Assembly: GCA_022010055.1 (NCBI GenBank)
Contig: CP091737.1
Location: 1,426,001-1,490,000 of the forward strand
Reading direction: 5' to 3'
DNA length: 64,000 bases
Origin: Treponema sp.
Lineage (GTDB): Bacteria > Spirochaetota > Spirochaetia > Treponematales > Treponemataceae
Shown here: one piece after another, positions 1 to 7,652 of the stretch
How the letters are laid out: every line of letters begins with the position of its first letter
Position numbering within the stretch: the first letter of the stretch is position 1
The notes under the pieces: model-generated
Told to the model about the DNA's origin: nothing
Seen by the model: only the letters and a program-made list of their open reading frames with translations
Databases searched by the model: none
Program-made: the position numbers and the translations under genes

Positions 1-124
1 ACTTTCTACAAGGACACAAGGAGAAGACAAGGGCTTTTATAAATTGCAAAAACGCTTTCAGCGGCTTTCAGCCTTCCGCAGATGTATGCATCCGAAATTC
101 AAAACGCTAAACAGTTAAAGTAAA

Positions 125-337
125 TAGCCCGAATTTCAAGTTTTATAAATTCAGCACAAAAATTGAATAAGCTACCAGAAAAAGCGCGTCAATTCGCCAT
201 GCTGAGCGTACAATGTATCAGACTGCGCGATTTTTTCAAAATCGCTTGCTATCGCTCAGAATGGCTCGGTTGCCGCTTTCTTTTTCTTCACGCTCATTCA
301 ATTTACGGATTCAGTAAAAAACTCAATATTTGGACTA
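125..337. repeat. Dispersed palindromic element, diverged copy
   Basis: The left end TAGCCCGAATTTCAAGTTTT and the right end AAAAACTCAATATTTGGACTA are inverted repeats related to the ends of the elements at 2332, 21247 and 45911. The interior is diverged but keeps the same type of palindromic layout. The right end stops 6 bases before the stop codon of the membrane-protein gene on the minus strand. Bases 1-124 upstream contain no gene that can be supported. Confidence 0.6.
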
Positions 338-342
338 AACAG

Positions 343-987
343 TTAAAACAAGAATTTCGCGTCCTGCCGCGAATTTACAAAAAACAGAACCAGCGCAAAA
401 AGAGCAAAAATCACAGCGGCAATGTAGACAACCGGAAGCGCGATGCACATAAGGTACATTGTTTCCAGAAATGAAGGAATAAAAAAATTCACAAGAAGCA
501 GGACTGAAAGAATTACGATTCCAGCAACATTTTTTTCCGAAACCGCGCAATAAATTTTATAGACAAACAGACTTGCAATAAAAACTTCCGAGAGCATCAG
601 GACAGGCTTTACAAAAAGCTGAAAAAACGAGAAAGCCGCGTTGGACGAAGCAATCACGCAGTACGGCATGTAAATCGCGTAAAATGCTGTAATCAGCGGA
701 AAAAACGCTTTTACCCGGAATTCAACAGAATCTTTTGTTGTAAAAAAATACAAAGCGTATACAAGAATCATTGGAAACGCATATTCTTTCAGAAAATAAT
801 AAAAGAAATTTGAAGAAACTGAATATTCCGGAATTCTGTGCATATAGGCAAAAAGCGCAGTTCCCGCGCTGGCAATAATTCCAGCAAACGCGCCGACAGC
901 GACAATAAATCCATATATTTTTTTAGCTGAATGAGCGCAGCAAAAAGTCAGAACCGTAGGAAACAATAGAATCAAAAATAAAAACAT
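343..987 (-). CDS. Hypothetical multi-pass membrane protein
   Basis: The 214-residue product is strongly hydrophobic and has about six predicted membrane segments, starting directly at the N-terminus (MFLFLILLFPTVLTF). No domain or catalytic motif is recognised. The ATG at 987 lacks a strong Shine-Dalgarno, so the start is uncertain. The stop lies 6 bases from a palindromic repeat element. It is a single gene between that repeat and the ilvE terminator. It could be a spirochete-specific integral membrane protein; no function is assigned. Confidence 0.6.
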   Translation of the reverse strand: MFLFLILLFPTVLTFCCAHSAKKIYGFIVAVGAFAGIIASAGTALFAYMHRIPEYSVSSNFFYYFLKEYAFPMILVYALYFFTTKDSVEFRVKAFFPLITAFYAIYMPYCVIASSNAAFSFFQLFVKPVLMLSEVFIASLFVYKIYCAVSEKNVAGIVILSVLLLVNFFIPSFLETMYLMCIALPVVYIAAVIFALFALVLFFVNSRQDAKFLF

Positions 988-1025
988 AAGTTAAAATAAC
1001 ATAAATACGCATACTTTGAAAAGAC

Positions 1026-1062
1026 AAAAAAAGGCAAGCCTGGAAACCCTAAACTTGCCTTT
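1026..1062. terminator. Bidirectional rho-independent terminator downstream of ilvE
   Basis: Inverted repeat AAAGGCAAG / CTTGCCTTT with a 15-base spacer, flanked by A-runs on the left and T/A-rich sequence on the right. It lies between the 3' end of ilvE and the upstream end of the membrane-protein gene. Confidence 0.7.
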
Positions 1063-1117
1063 AAAAATTTCTATCAGCGTAAAATTGAAATTTTAAACAA
1101 AAATGCTCAAGGCAGAT

Positions 1118-2143
1118 TTACTTTATTTCAACAACCCATCCTTCCGGAGCATTGATTTCGCCCATCTGGATTCCTGTAAGCGTATCGCGAAGCTTGCCAA
1201 GAACAGGTCCGATTTTTTCCATTCCTGCAGGAACATTGATTTCGCTGCCGTGATCAACGATTTTTCCAATCGGGCTGATTACCGCCGCTGTTCCGCAAAG
1301 ACCGACTTCCGCAAAATCCGCAAGCTCATTCTTGTTTACAGCGCGCTCTTCAACCTCGATATTAAGATAATCTTTTGCAACCTGAACCAGAGAACGTCTT
1401 GTAATAGAAGGAAGAATTGAATTTGATTTTGGAGTAACGAGTTTTCCGTCCTTTGTTACAAAAAGAATATTTGCTCCGCCGGTTTCTTCAATATAAGTAT
1501 GAGTAGCAGGATCAGTGTAAATATTTTCCGCAAAACCGTTCTTGTGGGCGTCAACAATATTGTACAGGCTCATCGCATAGTTAAGTCCGGCCTTGATGTC
1601 GCCAGTACCGTGCGGCGCGGCTCTGTCCAGATCAGAAATTCTGACAATAATCGGCTTTACACCGCCTTTAAAGTAAGGTCCAACAGGAGTCACAAGAATT
1701 CTGAACTGATATTCATCCGCCGGTTTTACACCGATTACCGCGTTTGAGCCGAACATATAAGGACGGATATAAAGCGTCGCTCCTGAGCCAAATGGCGGAA
1801 CCCAGCTGATGTTCGCCTTTACAGTATCTTTTACAGCCTGGACAAATCTGTCTTCCGGAAAAACAGGCATTTCAAGTCGCTCGCAGGAACTTTTCATTCT
1901 TGCCGCGTTCAAATCAGGACGGAAACAAACAACCCTTCCGTCTTTTGTTGTATATGCCTTAAGCCCTTCAAAACAAGTCTGCGCATACTGAAGGACACCT
2001 GCACATTCATTGATTTTTACGATATTGTCTTTTGTAAGTTTACCGCTATCCCAGGCGCCATCTTTAAAATTTGAAACAAACCGCCTGTCTGTCTTCATGT
2101 AGCCAAACGGCAAATTACTCCAGTCAAGATTCTTCTTTCCCAT
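1118..2143 (-). CDS. ilvE: Branched-chain amino acid aminotransferase
   Basis: A 341-residue class-IV (fold type IV) PLP aminotransferase of the BCAT-II type. It catalyses the reversible transamination of Leu, Ile and Val with 2-oxoglutarate in the cytoplasm. Visible hallmarks are LRP-like N-terminal substrate motifs, the PLP-lysine region (GDIKAGLNYAMSLYNI) and the EETGGANILFV cofactor-phosphate motif. The length matches the family and no break is seen. It stands alone, with a terminator downstream and about 190 bases of AT-rich sequence upstream that includes a possible TTGAAA -35 element. Confidence 0.93.
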   Translation of the reverse strand: MGKKNLDWSNLPFGYMKTDRRFVSNFKDGAWDSGKLTKDNIVKINECAGVLQYAQTCFEGLKAYTTKDGRVVCFRPDLNAARMKSSCERLEMPVFPEDRFVQAVKDTVKANISWVPPFGSGATLYIRPYMFGSNAVIGVKPADEYQFRILVTPVGPYFKGGVKPIIVRISDLDRAAPHGTGDIKAGLNYAMSLYNIVDAHKNGFAENIYTDPATHTYIEETGGANILFVTKDGKLVTPKSNSILPSITRRSLVQVAKDYLNIEVEERAVNKNELADFAEVGLCGTAAVISPIGKIVDHGSEINVPAGMEKIGPVLGKLRDTLTGIQMGEINAPEGWVVEIK

Positions 2144-2287
2144 TGCATAACCTCACTATTGTTCGCGCTCAGAGGTGCGACTTTTATTTTTACATTTAAC
2201 CTTACCACTAGAAAAATGATTTTTCAATGTTTGCGCCGAAGTTATTTTTTCATTTTTATATTGCATAAAACGCAACAAAAATAATAA

Positions 2288-2315
2288 AAAAACGCCCCCG
2301 AAAGAGCGTTTTTTG
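2288..2315. terminator. Short GC hairpin with T-run
   Basis: AACGC / GCGTT stem around a CCCCCGAAAGA loop, followed by TTTTT on the plus strand and preceded by seven A residues. It sits between ilvE and the palindromic element that follows the SPOR gene. The remaining bases 2144-2331 show no supported gene. Confidence 0.45.
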
Positions 2316-2331
2316 CAACATAAAATCAATT

Positions 2332-2536
2332 TAGCCTTAATTTCGAGTTTTTTCTGCAAATTATGAAAGAACGCTCTCGGCATATTTCCAATTTGCTCAG
2401 ATGGATTTGGCTCGCGCTACGCTTGTATTAATCCGGGTGCTCCGCACTTTAATTAATTCAATCGCCAAAAATCTTCACAAATTGCAAATCTGCCTGCGCT
2501 TTTATTCTTTTTACAAAAAACTCGACATTCAGGCTA
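2332..2536. repeat. Dispersed palindromic element (best-preserved type copy)
   Basis: A 205-bp element bounded by inverted ends TAGCCTTAATTTCGAGTTTT and AAAACTCGACATTCAGGCTA (about 17 of 20 positions pair). Almost the whole length is an imperfect palindrome, so either strand could fold into one long hairpin. It is about 94% identical by eye to the copy at 21247. It ends one base before the stop codon (2538-2540) of the SPOR-domain gene. Confidence 0.85.
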
Positions 2537-2537
2537 T

Positions 2538-4100
2538 TTATTTTATTTTACGAAGGAACGCGTCCTTATAGCCAGACTTCTTAAATCTGTTCAAAACCGC
2601 GCCGTATTCATCCATGCCTAAAGGACCAATCATAACCTGAGTCGCCTTTCCGCTTGCAAGAGGAACCAAGGTTACAGGATACTGCTTTTCAAACTTGGAA
2701 ACTGTATTCTTCAGGTTGTTCTCATCAGCAAGAACCGCAATCTGAATGTAATACTTGCCGCTTTCAAGCTCTTTCAGGCTTGAAACCTTGTATTTTTCAA
2801 GAGATTTTTTTGAAGCGCCAGGCTTTTTGCCTTCCGCGGCTCTTTCTTCTGCTTTATTTTCAGCAGGTTTTGCGGAAACTTCATTTTTATAAACCTCAGC
2901 AGGCTTTCCGGCAGATTCCGGCGGATTTGATTCCGCAGGAACAAGCACAATCGGCTCATAACTTTCTTCTGAATTTTCTTCAGAAAGCGGTCCGGCCTCT
3001 ACATTTTCAGAGTCAACGTAAGGAACTGCCTCCGGTCTTTCATTTTCAACCGGCTCTGAGTTTTCAGCATTCATTTCCGGCAATTCATCAGCGCTGACAG
3101 ATTCTTCCTCAAACGGAGCTTCTGAAACCACATCGCCATCAACAGAAACCGACTCTTTCTCAGGCTCTGGCTCTTCTGCGGCCGGCTCGTCGGTCGCTTC
3201 AATTTTTTCCACAGATTCTGAAAGCTCATCGCCTTCCGCCGGCTCAAGTTTTTCATCCGGCTCAACTTCTTCAGGACATTCTTCAACAGGAACAGGAATT
3301 TCATCGGAATTTTCAGAAAGCCCGTCTTCTTCCGGCGCATCTGTCGCATCTATTTTTTCAGGTTCTACGGAATCTTCCTTTGAAGGAATTTTGTCCTCAG
3401 GAATTTCTTCCGAAGATTCCAATGGTTCAGAAGGAACCGCCTCCTCAGAAGATTCGGCGGCGGAATTTTCAAGGTCTTCAGAATCATGCGGCACTGACTC
3501 GTCAATAACTTCCGGTTCAATTTCTGTTTCCGGAGCAGGATTTTCCTCGGCTTCAACAGATTCCACCGGTTCAGGCTCGACAGTCTCTTCCGCATAATCG
3601 TCTTTTTCTCCGCTTTCCGCTTTTTCTGCGGAAATTTCTTCAACAGAATCAGAATCTTCTTCCGTTCCAGCGGTGTTCTCAGATTCGGAGACGATTTCTT
3701 CCGGCTCAAAATCGGACTCATCATTTTCAACCTTGCCGCCAATAACTGCTGTTCCGGCGACCGCCTCGTCAAGCTGTCCGGAGCGTTTTGTGATTTTCAC
3801 AACATTGTTCGCATCCTTGGAAAGCCCCAAAAGTTCCGCAGCCTCAGGGGAAAGCAAAATCGCCACACCTTCAGAAGAATCAATTGAGCCGATTACAAGT
3901 ATATCCACCGTTTTTTTTGCAGAAAGACTTGTAACGCTGATTGAATCACCTGGCAGATAACCAACGGTTTTTGCAAAAACCCCTTTCGGCATAGAGCCTT
4001 CGGGAGCAACTACAGCGCGACCATCCAAAGACGGACTGAAAGATGTAAAAATCGTTCCGGATAAAAGCACGCTTAAAATCACAACAAATAATTTTTTCAT
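2538..4100 (-). CDS. Secreted SPOR-domain protein with long acidic linker
   Basis: A 520-residue envelope protein. A signal peptide (MKKLFVVILSVLLSGTIF) is followed by a domain of about 100 residues that resembles the RlpA/double-psi barrel type found in spirochete septal proteins (residues ~25-125, with the stretch GSIDSSEGVAILLSPEAAEL). Residues ~130-440 are low complexity, dominated by Glu, Ser, Pro and Asp. The C-terminal ~70 residues (from KYYIQIAVLADENN) form a SPOR peptidoglycan-binding domain. It probably binds denuded septal glycan in the periplasm. It is 11 bases downstream of a small secreted protein and probably co-transcribed with it. The stop codon abuts a palindromic element. 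Confidence 0.85.
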   Translation of the reverse strand: MKKLFVVILSVLLSGTIFTSFSPSLDGRAVVAPEGSMPKGVFAKTVGYLPGDSISVTSLSAKKTVDILVIGSIDSSEGVAILLSPEAAELLGLSKDANNVVKITKRSGQLDEAVAGTAVIGGKVENDESDFEPEEIVSESENTAGTEEDSDSVEEISAEKAESGEKDDYAEETVEPEPVESVEAEENPAPETEIEPEVIDESVPHDSEDLENSAAESSEEAVPSEPLESSEEIPEDKIPSKEDSVEPEKIDATDAPEEDGLSENSDEIPVPVEECPEEVEPDEKLEPAEGDELSESVEKIEATDEPAAEEPEPEKESVSVDGDVVSEAPFEEESVSADELPEMNAENSEPVENERPEAVPYVDSENVEAGPLSEENSEESYEPIVLVPAESNPPESAGKPAEVYKNEVSAKPAENKAEERAAEGKKPGASKKSLEKYKVSSLKELESGKYYIQIAVLADENNLKNTVSKFEKQYPVTLVPLASGKATQVMIGPLGMDEYGAVLNRFKKSGYKDAFLRKIK

Positions 4101-4111
4101 ATTTTCCTGCC

Positions 4112-4621
4112 TTATGACTTCTGTTTGATAACTTTTTGAATGTGAAGCGCAAATTCCGACGCAAAATTACGCACGTTCGCAGCCTCATTCTGACTGATTC
4201 CAGCTTTTATTTCTGAAGAAGACTCTTCCAGAATATTTCCAGTTTTTACGGCAACAAGCTTCCAGCTTATTTTTTTCATGTTTCCTAAAGAAACCTCGCC
4301 GTTCGCCTTTTCGTCTCCGATAAAATAAAGTTTTATAAAGCAAAACTCATCAACTGTTCCGCTCACGGCTTCATTATAAGCATCGTTATAAAGTTTCAAG
4401 TCCTGCGCATCATTTTTAGAAACCACGGCCGGAATATTTGAAACAATATATCCGTTCTCAAAAAAATAATTCAAAATTTCGTCTTCAACCGCAAGAGCGG
4501 ATTCGCAGACATTGTTCAAACTGTCATTTTTTTGAAGAATCTGAAAAGACAGGCTTTTTGCAAAGCTTGCGGCAACAGCGGCAGTCATAACACACGCGGC
4601 CATCAGATTTTTTTTCCCCAT
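4112..4621 (-). CDS. Small secreted hypothetical protein
   Basis: A 169-residue product with an N-terminal signal peptide (MGKKNLMAACVMTAAVAASF, probable cleavage after the Ala-rich stretch). The ATG at 4621 has GGGGTG five bases upstream; an in-frame GTG at 4633 is a less likely alternative. No domain is recognised. The mature part contains several conserved-looking aromatic and charged positions (ILNYFFENGYIVSN). It lies 11 bases upstream of the SPOR gene, so an envelope role is inferred from context only. Confidence 0.65.
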   Translation of the reverse strand: MGKKNLMAACVMTAAVAASFAKSLSFQILQKNDSLNNVCESALAVEDEILNYFFENGYIVSNIPAVVSKNDAQDLKLYNDAYNEAVSGTVDEFCFIKLYFIGDEKANGEVSLGNMKKISWKLVAVKTGNILEESSSEIKAGISQNEAANVRNFASEFALHIQKVIKQKS

Positions 4622-4748
4622 AGAACACCCCACTCTGTTTTCGTTTCTCTTTTAAAATATCGTCTAAATAGAAATCCAAGTTTAGCACAATCATATCTTT
4701 TTACTTTGATTTAGTTGTGATAGAATTATTTTTAGTGGGAATTAAACT

Positions 4749-6330
4749 ATGTCTTTGAAGAATGAAAAAAATCTTTACATAATCGGCGCAGGTTTTGCCG
4801 GACAGACAATTGCCGATGATATAAAAAGAAAAAAGATTTTCGGAAAAGTAAGCGCGTTTCTTGACGATGACCCGAAACTGACTGGAACTCAGATAGAAGG
4901 AATTCCTGTCCTTGGACCGATAGAAAACATCGCCGCTGTCCTTCGCTGCAAATCGCAGGATGAAGCAATTATCGCGATTCCCTCTGCGCCTGTTGAAAAA
5001 ATCCGCGGAATCTATGAAATTCTTAAAAACTGCGGTTTCAAAAACATAAGGATTCTTCCGGGAATAAGCCAGGTTGTAACAGGCTCTGCGCATCTTGTCC
5101 AGACGCGCGAAATAGACCCGCTTGATATTTTGGGAAGAACGCCGGTAACAATTTCCCTAAAGGAAAGCCTTGAATATCTCCGCGGAAAAAGAGTTCTTAT
5201 AACCGGTGCAGGCGGCTCAATCGGTTCTGAAATATGCCGGCAGCTTTTAAGCGGCGGAGCGGAACGCCTTTATCTTTTCGGACACGGTGAAAATTCAATT
5301 TATCAGATTGACCGCGAGCTGCGCCTTCTTCAGTCGGAAGGAGTCGGCGAAAAAGCGTCCATCGTGCCAATCATCGGCGACATGACAGACAGAAACTACA
5401 CTGATTACATAATAAACCAGACAAAATGCGATGTTGTGTTTCATTGCGCGGCGTACAAGCACGTTCCGCTTATGGAAGAAAATCCTGTAGCGGCAATTGC
5501 AAACAACGTTTTCGGCACAAAAAATCTTCTGGACGCATCCTTGAAATATAACGTGCAACGTTTTGTGCTTATTTCCACAGACAAGGCGGTTGAACCCGTA
5601 AGCGTTTACGGAGTTTCAAAAATGATTTGCGAAAAACTTGTCCTTGATGCGGCAAAAAAGGCTTCTGAAACATCTTTTTGCACAGGCGAAGGCTGCCCAG
5701 GCAGCAAAAACAATGAAAAAAGCGAAAAAAAATTTATGTTCGTGCGCTTCGGAAATGTCCTTGGAAGCCGCGGATCAATTCTTCCGCTTTTTATGGAGCA
5801 AATAAAAAACGGCGGACCTGTAACCGTTACCTCAGAAGATATGGAACGATATTTTATGACAATTCCCGAAGCCTGCTCCCTTGTTCTTAAAACAGGCGGC
5901 GTAGGAAAAAACAGCGAATCGTACCTTCTGGATATGGGCGAACCAATAAAGATAATCGACCTTGCCAGGCAAATAATAAAATTCAGCGGACTAGAACCGG
6001 AAAAAGACATTGAAATAAAAATAATAGGAAAACGCAGGGGAGAACGCGCGGTCGAACCGCTCTGGCTAAAAGAGGAAGAACCTGCAAAAACTGAATACGC
6101 GAAAATCCTAAAACTTAAAAATCTTGAATTTGAACCTGAACGCCTTGCAAGTCTTTTGAAAAAACTGCTGCCAGTCTGCCTGCTGCAGGAAAATTCACCA
6201 GAAAATGCAGCATTATATAGAAACAAAAAAATATCTTTTATCTGTCTTATGCTCCGAATTTCCATCATTAAAAGAATTCTATGACGGCTGTTCAGAAAAA
6301 AACAGAAATGAAGAAACAGCGGCCGTCTGA
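4749..6330 (+). CDS. Nucleotide-sugar 4,6-dehydratase (CapD/PglF-type), frameshifted near 3' end
   Basis: Converts a UDP-sugar such as UDP-GlcNAc to a 4-keto-6-deoxy sugar for surface glycans. An N-terminal Rossmann region (YIIGAGFAGQTIADDI, residues ~10-25) precedes the CapD domain with its NAD motif TGAGGSIGSEICRQL (~152) and the SYK-type catalytic set (YGVSKMICEKL). The four N-terminal membrane helices of PglF/WbpM are absent, so this is a soluble version. After codon ~490 the uninterrupted frame gives an odd tail. Removing one A from the A7 run at 6222-6228 restores a family-like C-terminus (…CSEFPSLKEFYDG…) ending at TGA 6328-6330. It is followed by a DegT aminotransferase, which fits a two-step amino-sugar pathway. 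Confidence 0.85.
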
Positions 6331-6348
6331 TTTTTATAGGAGGCATCC

Positions 6349-6441
6349 GTGGCTCGCCGCAAGTTTTGTAAAAACTTGGCAGTTTTACGTACCAACTCAA
6401 GATTTTTATGGGAGAAAATATGTCTGATGCAAATTCACTGA
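6349..6441 (+). CDS. Possible 30-residue leader ORF upstream of the aminotransferase
   Basis: A GTG codon at 6349 is preceded by a perfect AGGAGG (6338-6343) at 5-base spacing. It opens a 30-codon frame rich in Arg and Lys that stops at 6439-6441, inside the start of the next gene. A small inverted repeat CAAGTTTT/AAAAACTTG lies inside it. It may be a translational-coupling leader peptide. It may equally be chance. Confidence 0.25.
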   Translation: MARRKFCKNLAVLRTNSRFLWEKICLMQIH

Positions 6442-7652
6442 AAGTTCCTTTTTCGCGTCCTTCAATTTCAGAAGAAGAAAAAAAAGCCGTTCTGGAAGTT
6501 CTAAATTCCGGCTGGCTTACAACAGGAAAATACGCGCTTGAATTTGAAAAAAAGTTTTCTGAAATAATGAATTCCAAGCCTGAAATGCTTGACGGGCGAA
6601 AAGAGCTTGGGCTTTCGGCAGAACCTGTGCAAAGCCTTGCCGTGAACAGCAATACAAGCGGAATGATTCTTGCAATGGAAGCGTGCGGTGTCGGTCCGGG
6701 AACTGCGGTCATAACAACTCCGTACACGTTCGTTTCAACGGCGGCGTGCGCAAGACATCTTGGCGCGGACGTATATTTTGCTGACATAGAAAAAGAATCA
6801 TACAACATAGACCCGGAAAAAGTTGAAAAAATCCTTATTTCTCCGGAAGGAAAAAACGTAAAGGCTATTGTTCCGGTTCATATCGCAGGAAACCTTTGCA
6901 ATATGAAAGAAATATGCCGGATTGCAAAAAAATATGGAGTAAAAGTCATAGAAGATGCGGCGCATGCTTTTCCAAGCCCTACAAAAATCGGCTACGCAGG
7001 CACAATCGGCGATGCAGGAGTTTTTTCATTTTACGTTACAAAGACAATAACAACCGCGGAAGGCGGAATGGTCTGCACACGCGACAAGAAAATTGCAGAA
7101 AGAATGACGGTAATGCGCCTGCACGGAATGGACAGGACAACATGGGACCGCTACACTTCTCCGCGCGCGAGCTGGGAATACGACATTATTGCACCGGGAT
7201 TCAAATTCAACCTGCCGGACATTCTTGCGGCTATCGGAGTACAACAGCTGAAACGGGCGGAAGATTTCTACGAAAGACGAATAAAAATCGTAAAAAAATA
7301 CAACGAAGCGTTCAGCCGGCTTGATTTTATCCAGACTCCGCCGGACGGCCAGGGAAACGCATGGCATCTTTACCTTATAAGGATTGTTCCGGAAAAACTA
7401 AAAATAAACCGCAATGAATTTGCAAAAAAACTTCAGGAGGCAGGAATCGGAATTTCCGTTCATTTTATTCCTTTATTCTACTTTACTTACTGGAAAACTC
7501 TCTGCCCGGATTTTACGGCGGAAAATTTTCCGGAAGCGGCAAAACGCTACAGCCAGACAATTTCAATTCCTCTGTGGCCCGATATGACAGAAGAAATGGC
7601 TGATTTAGTGATTTCTGAAATTACAAGAACAGGTCAGGAAAATCATGTCTGA
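6420..7652 (+). CDS. DegT/DnrJ/EryC1-family sugar aminotransferase
   Basis: A 410-residue PLP-dependent aminotransferase that would add an amino group to a keto-sugar nucleotide. Visible are the acceptor-binding N-terminus (PFSRPSISEEEKKAVLEVL), the PLP aspartate region VIEDAAHAF and the Schiff-base lysine in FYVTKTITTAEGG. The ATG at 6420 has GGGAG six bases upstream (6410-6414) and is preferred over the in-frame ATG at 6408. It follows the CapD-type dehydratase, so the pair likely makes an amino sugar for surface glycan. Its end overlaps the following gene by 8 bases. Confidence 0.88.
   Translation: MSDANSLKVPFSRPSISEEEKKAVLEVLNSGWLTTGKYALEFEKKFSEIMNSKPEMLDGRKELGLSAEPVQSLAVNSNTSGMILAMEACGVGPGTAVITTPYTFVSTAACARHLGADVYFADIEKESYNIDPEKVEKILISPEGKNVKAIVPVHIAGNLCNMKEICRIAKKYGVKVIEDAAHAFPSPTKIGYAGTIGDAGVFSFYVTKTITTAEGGMVCTRDKKIAERMTVMRLHGMDRTTWDRYTSPRASWEYDIIAPGFKFNLPDILAAIGVQQLKRAEDFYERRIKIVKKYNEAFSRLDFIQTPPDGQGNAWHLYLIRIVPEKLKINRNEFAKKLQEAGIGISVHFIPLFYFTYWKTLCPDFTAENFPEAAKRYSQTISIPLWPDMTEEMADLVISEITRTGQENHV

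Noticed and set aside
163..474. 103-codon open frame on the plus strand
   Set aside because: It lies mostly inside the palindromic element at 125-337 and the end of the minus-strand membrane-protein gene, with no ribosome site.
2156..2383. 75-codon minus-strand frame upstream of ilvE
   Set aside because: It covers a terminator-like hairpin, the ilvE upstream region and part of the repeat element; no ribosome site.
3391..3960. Ser-rich plus-strand frames opposite the SPOR gene
   Set aside because: They mirror the acidic low-complexity linker of the real minus-strand gene.
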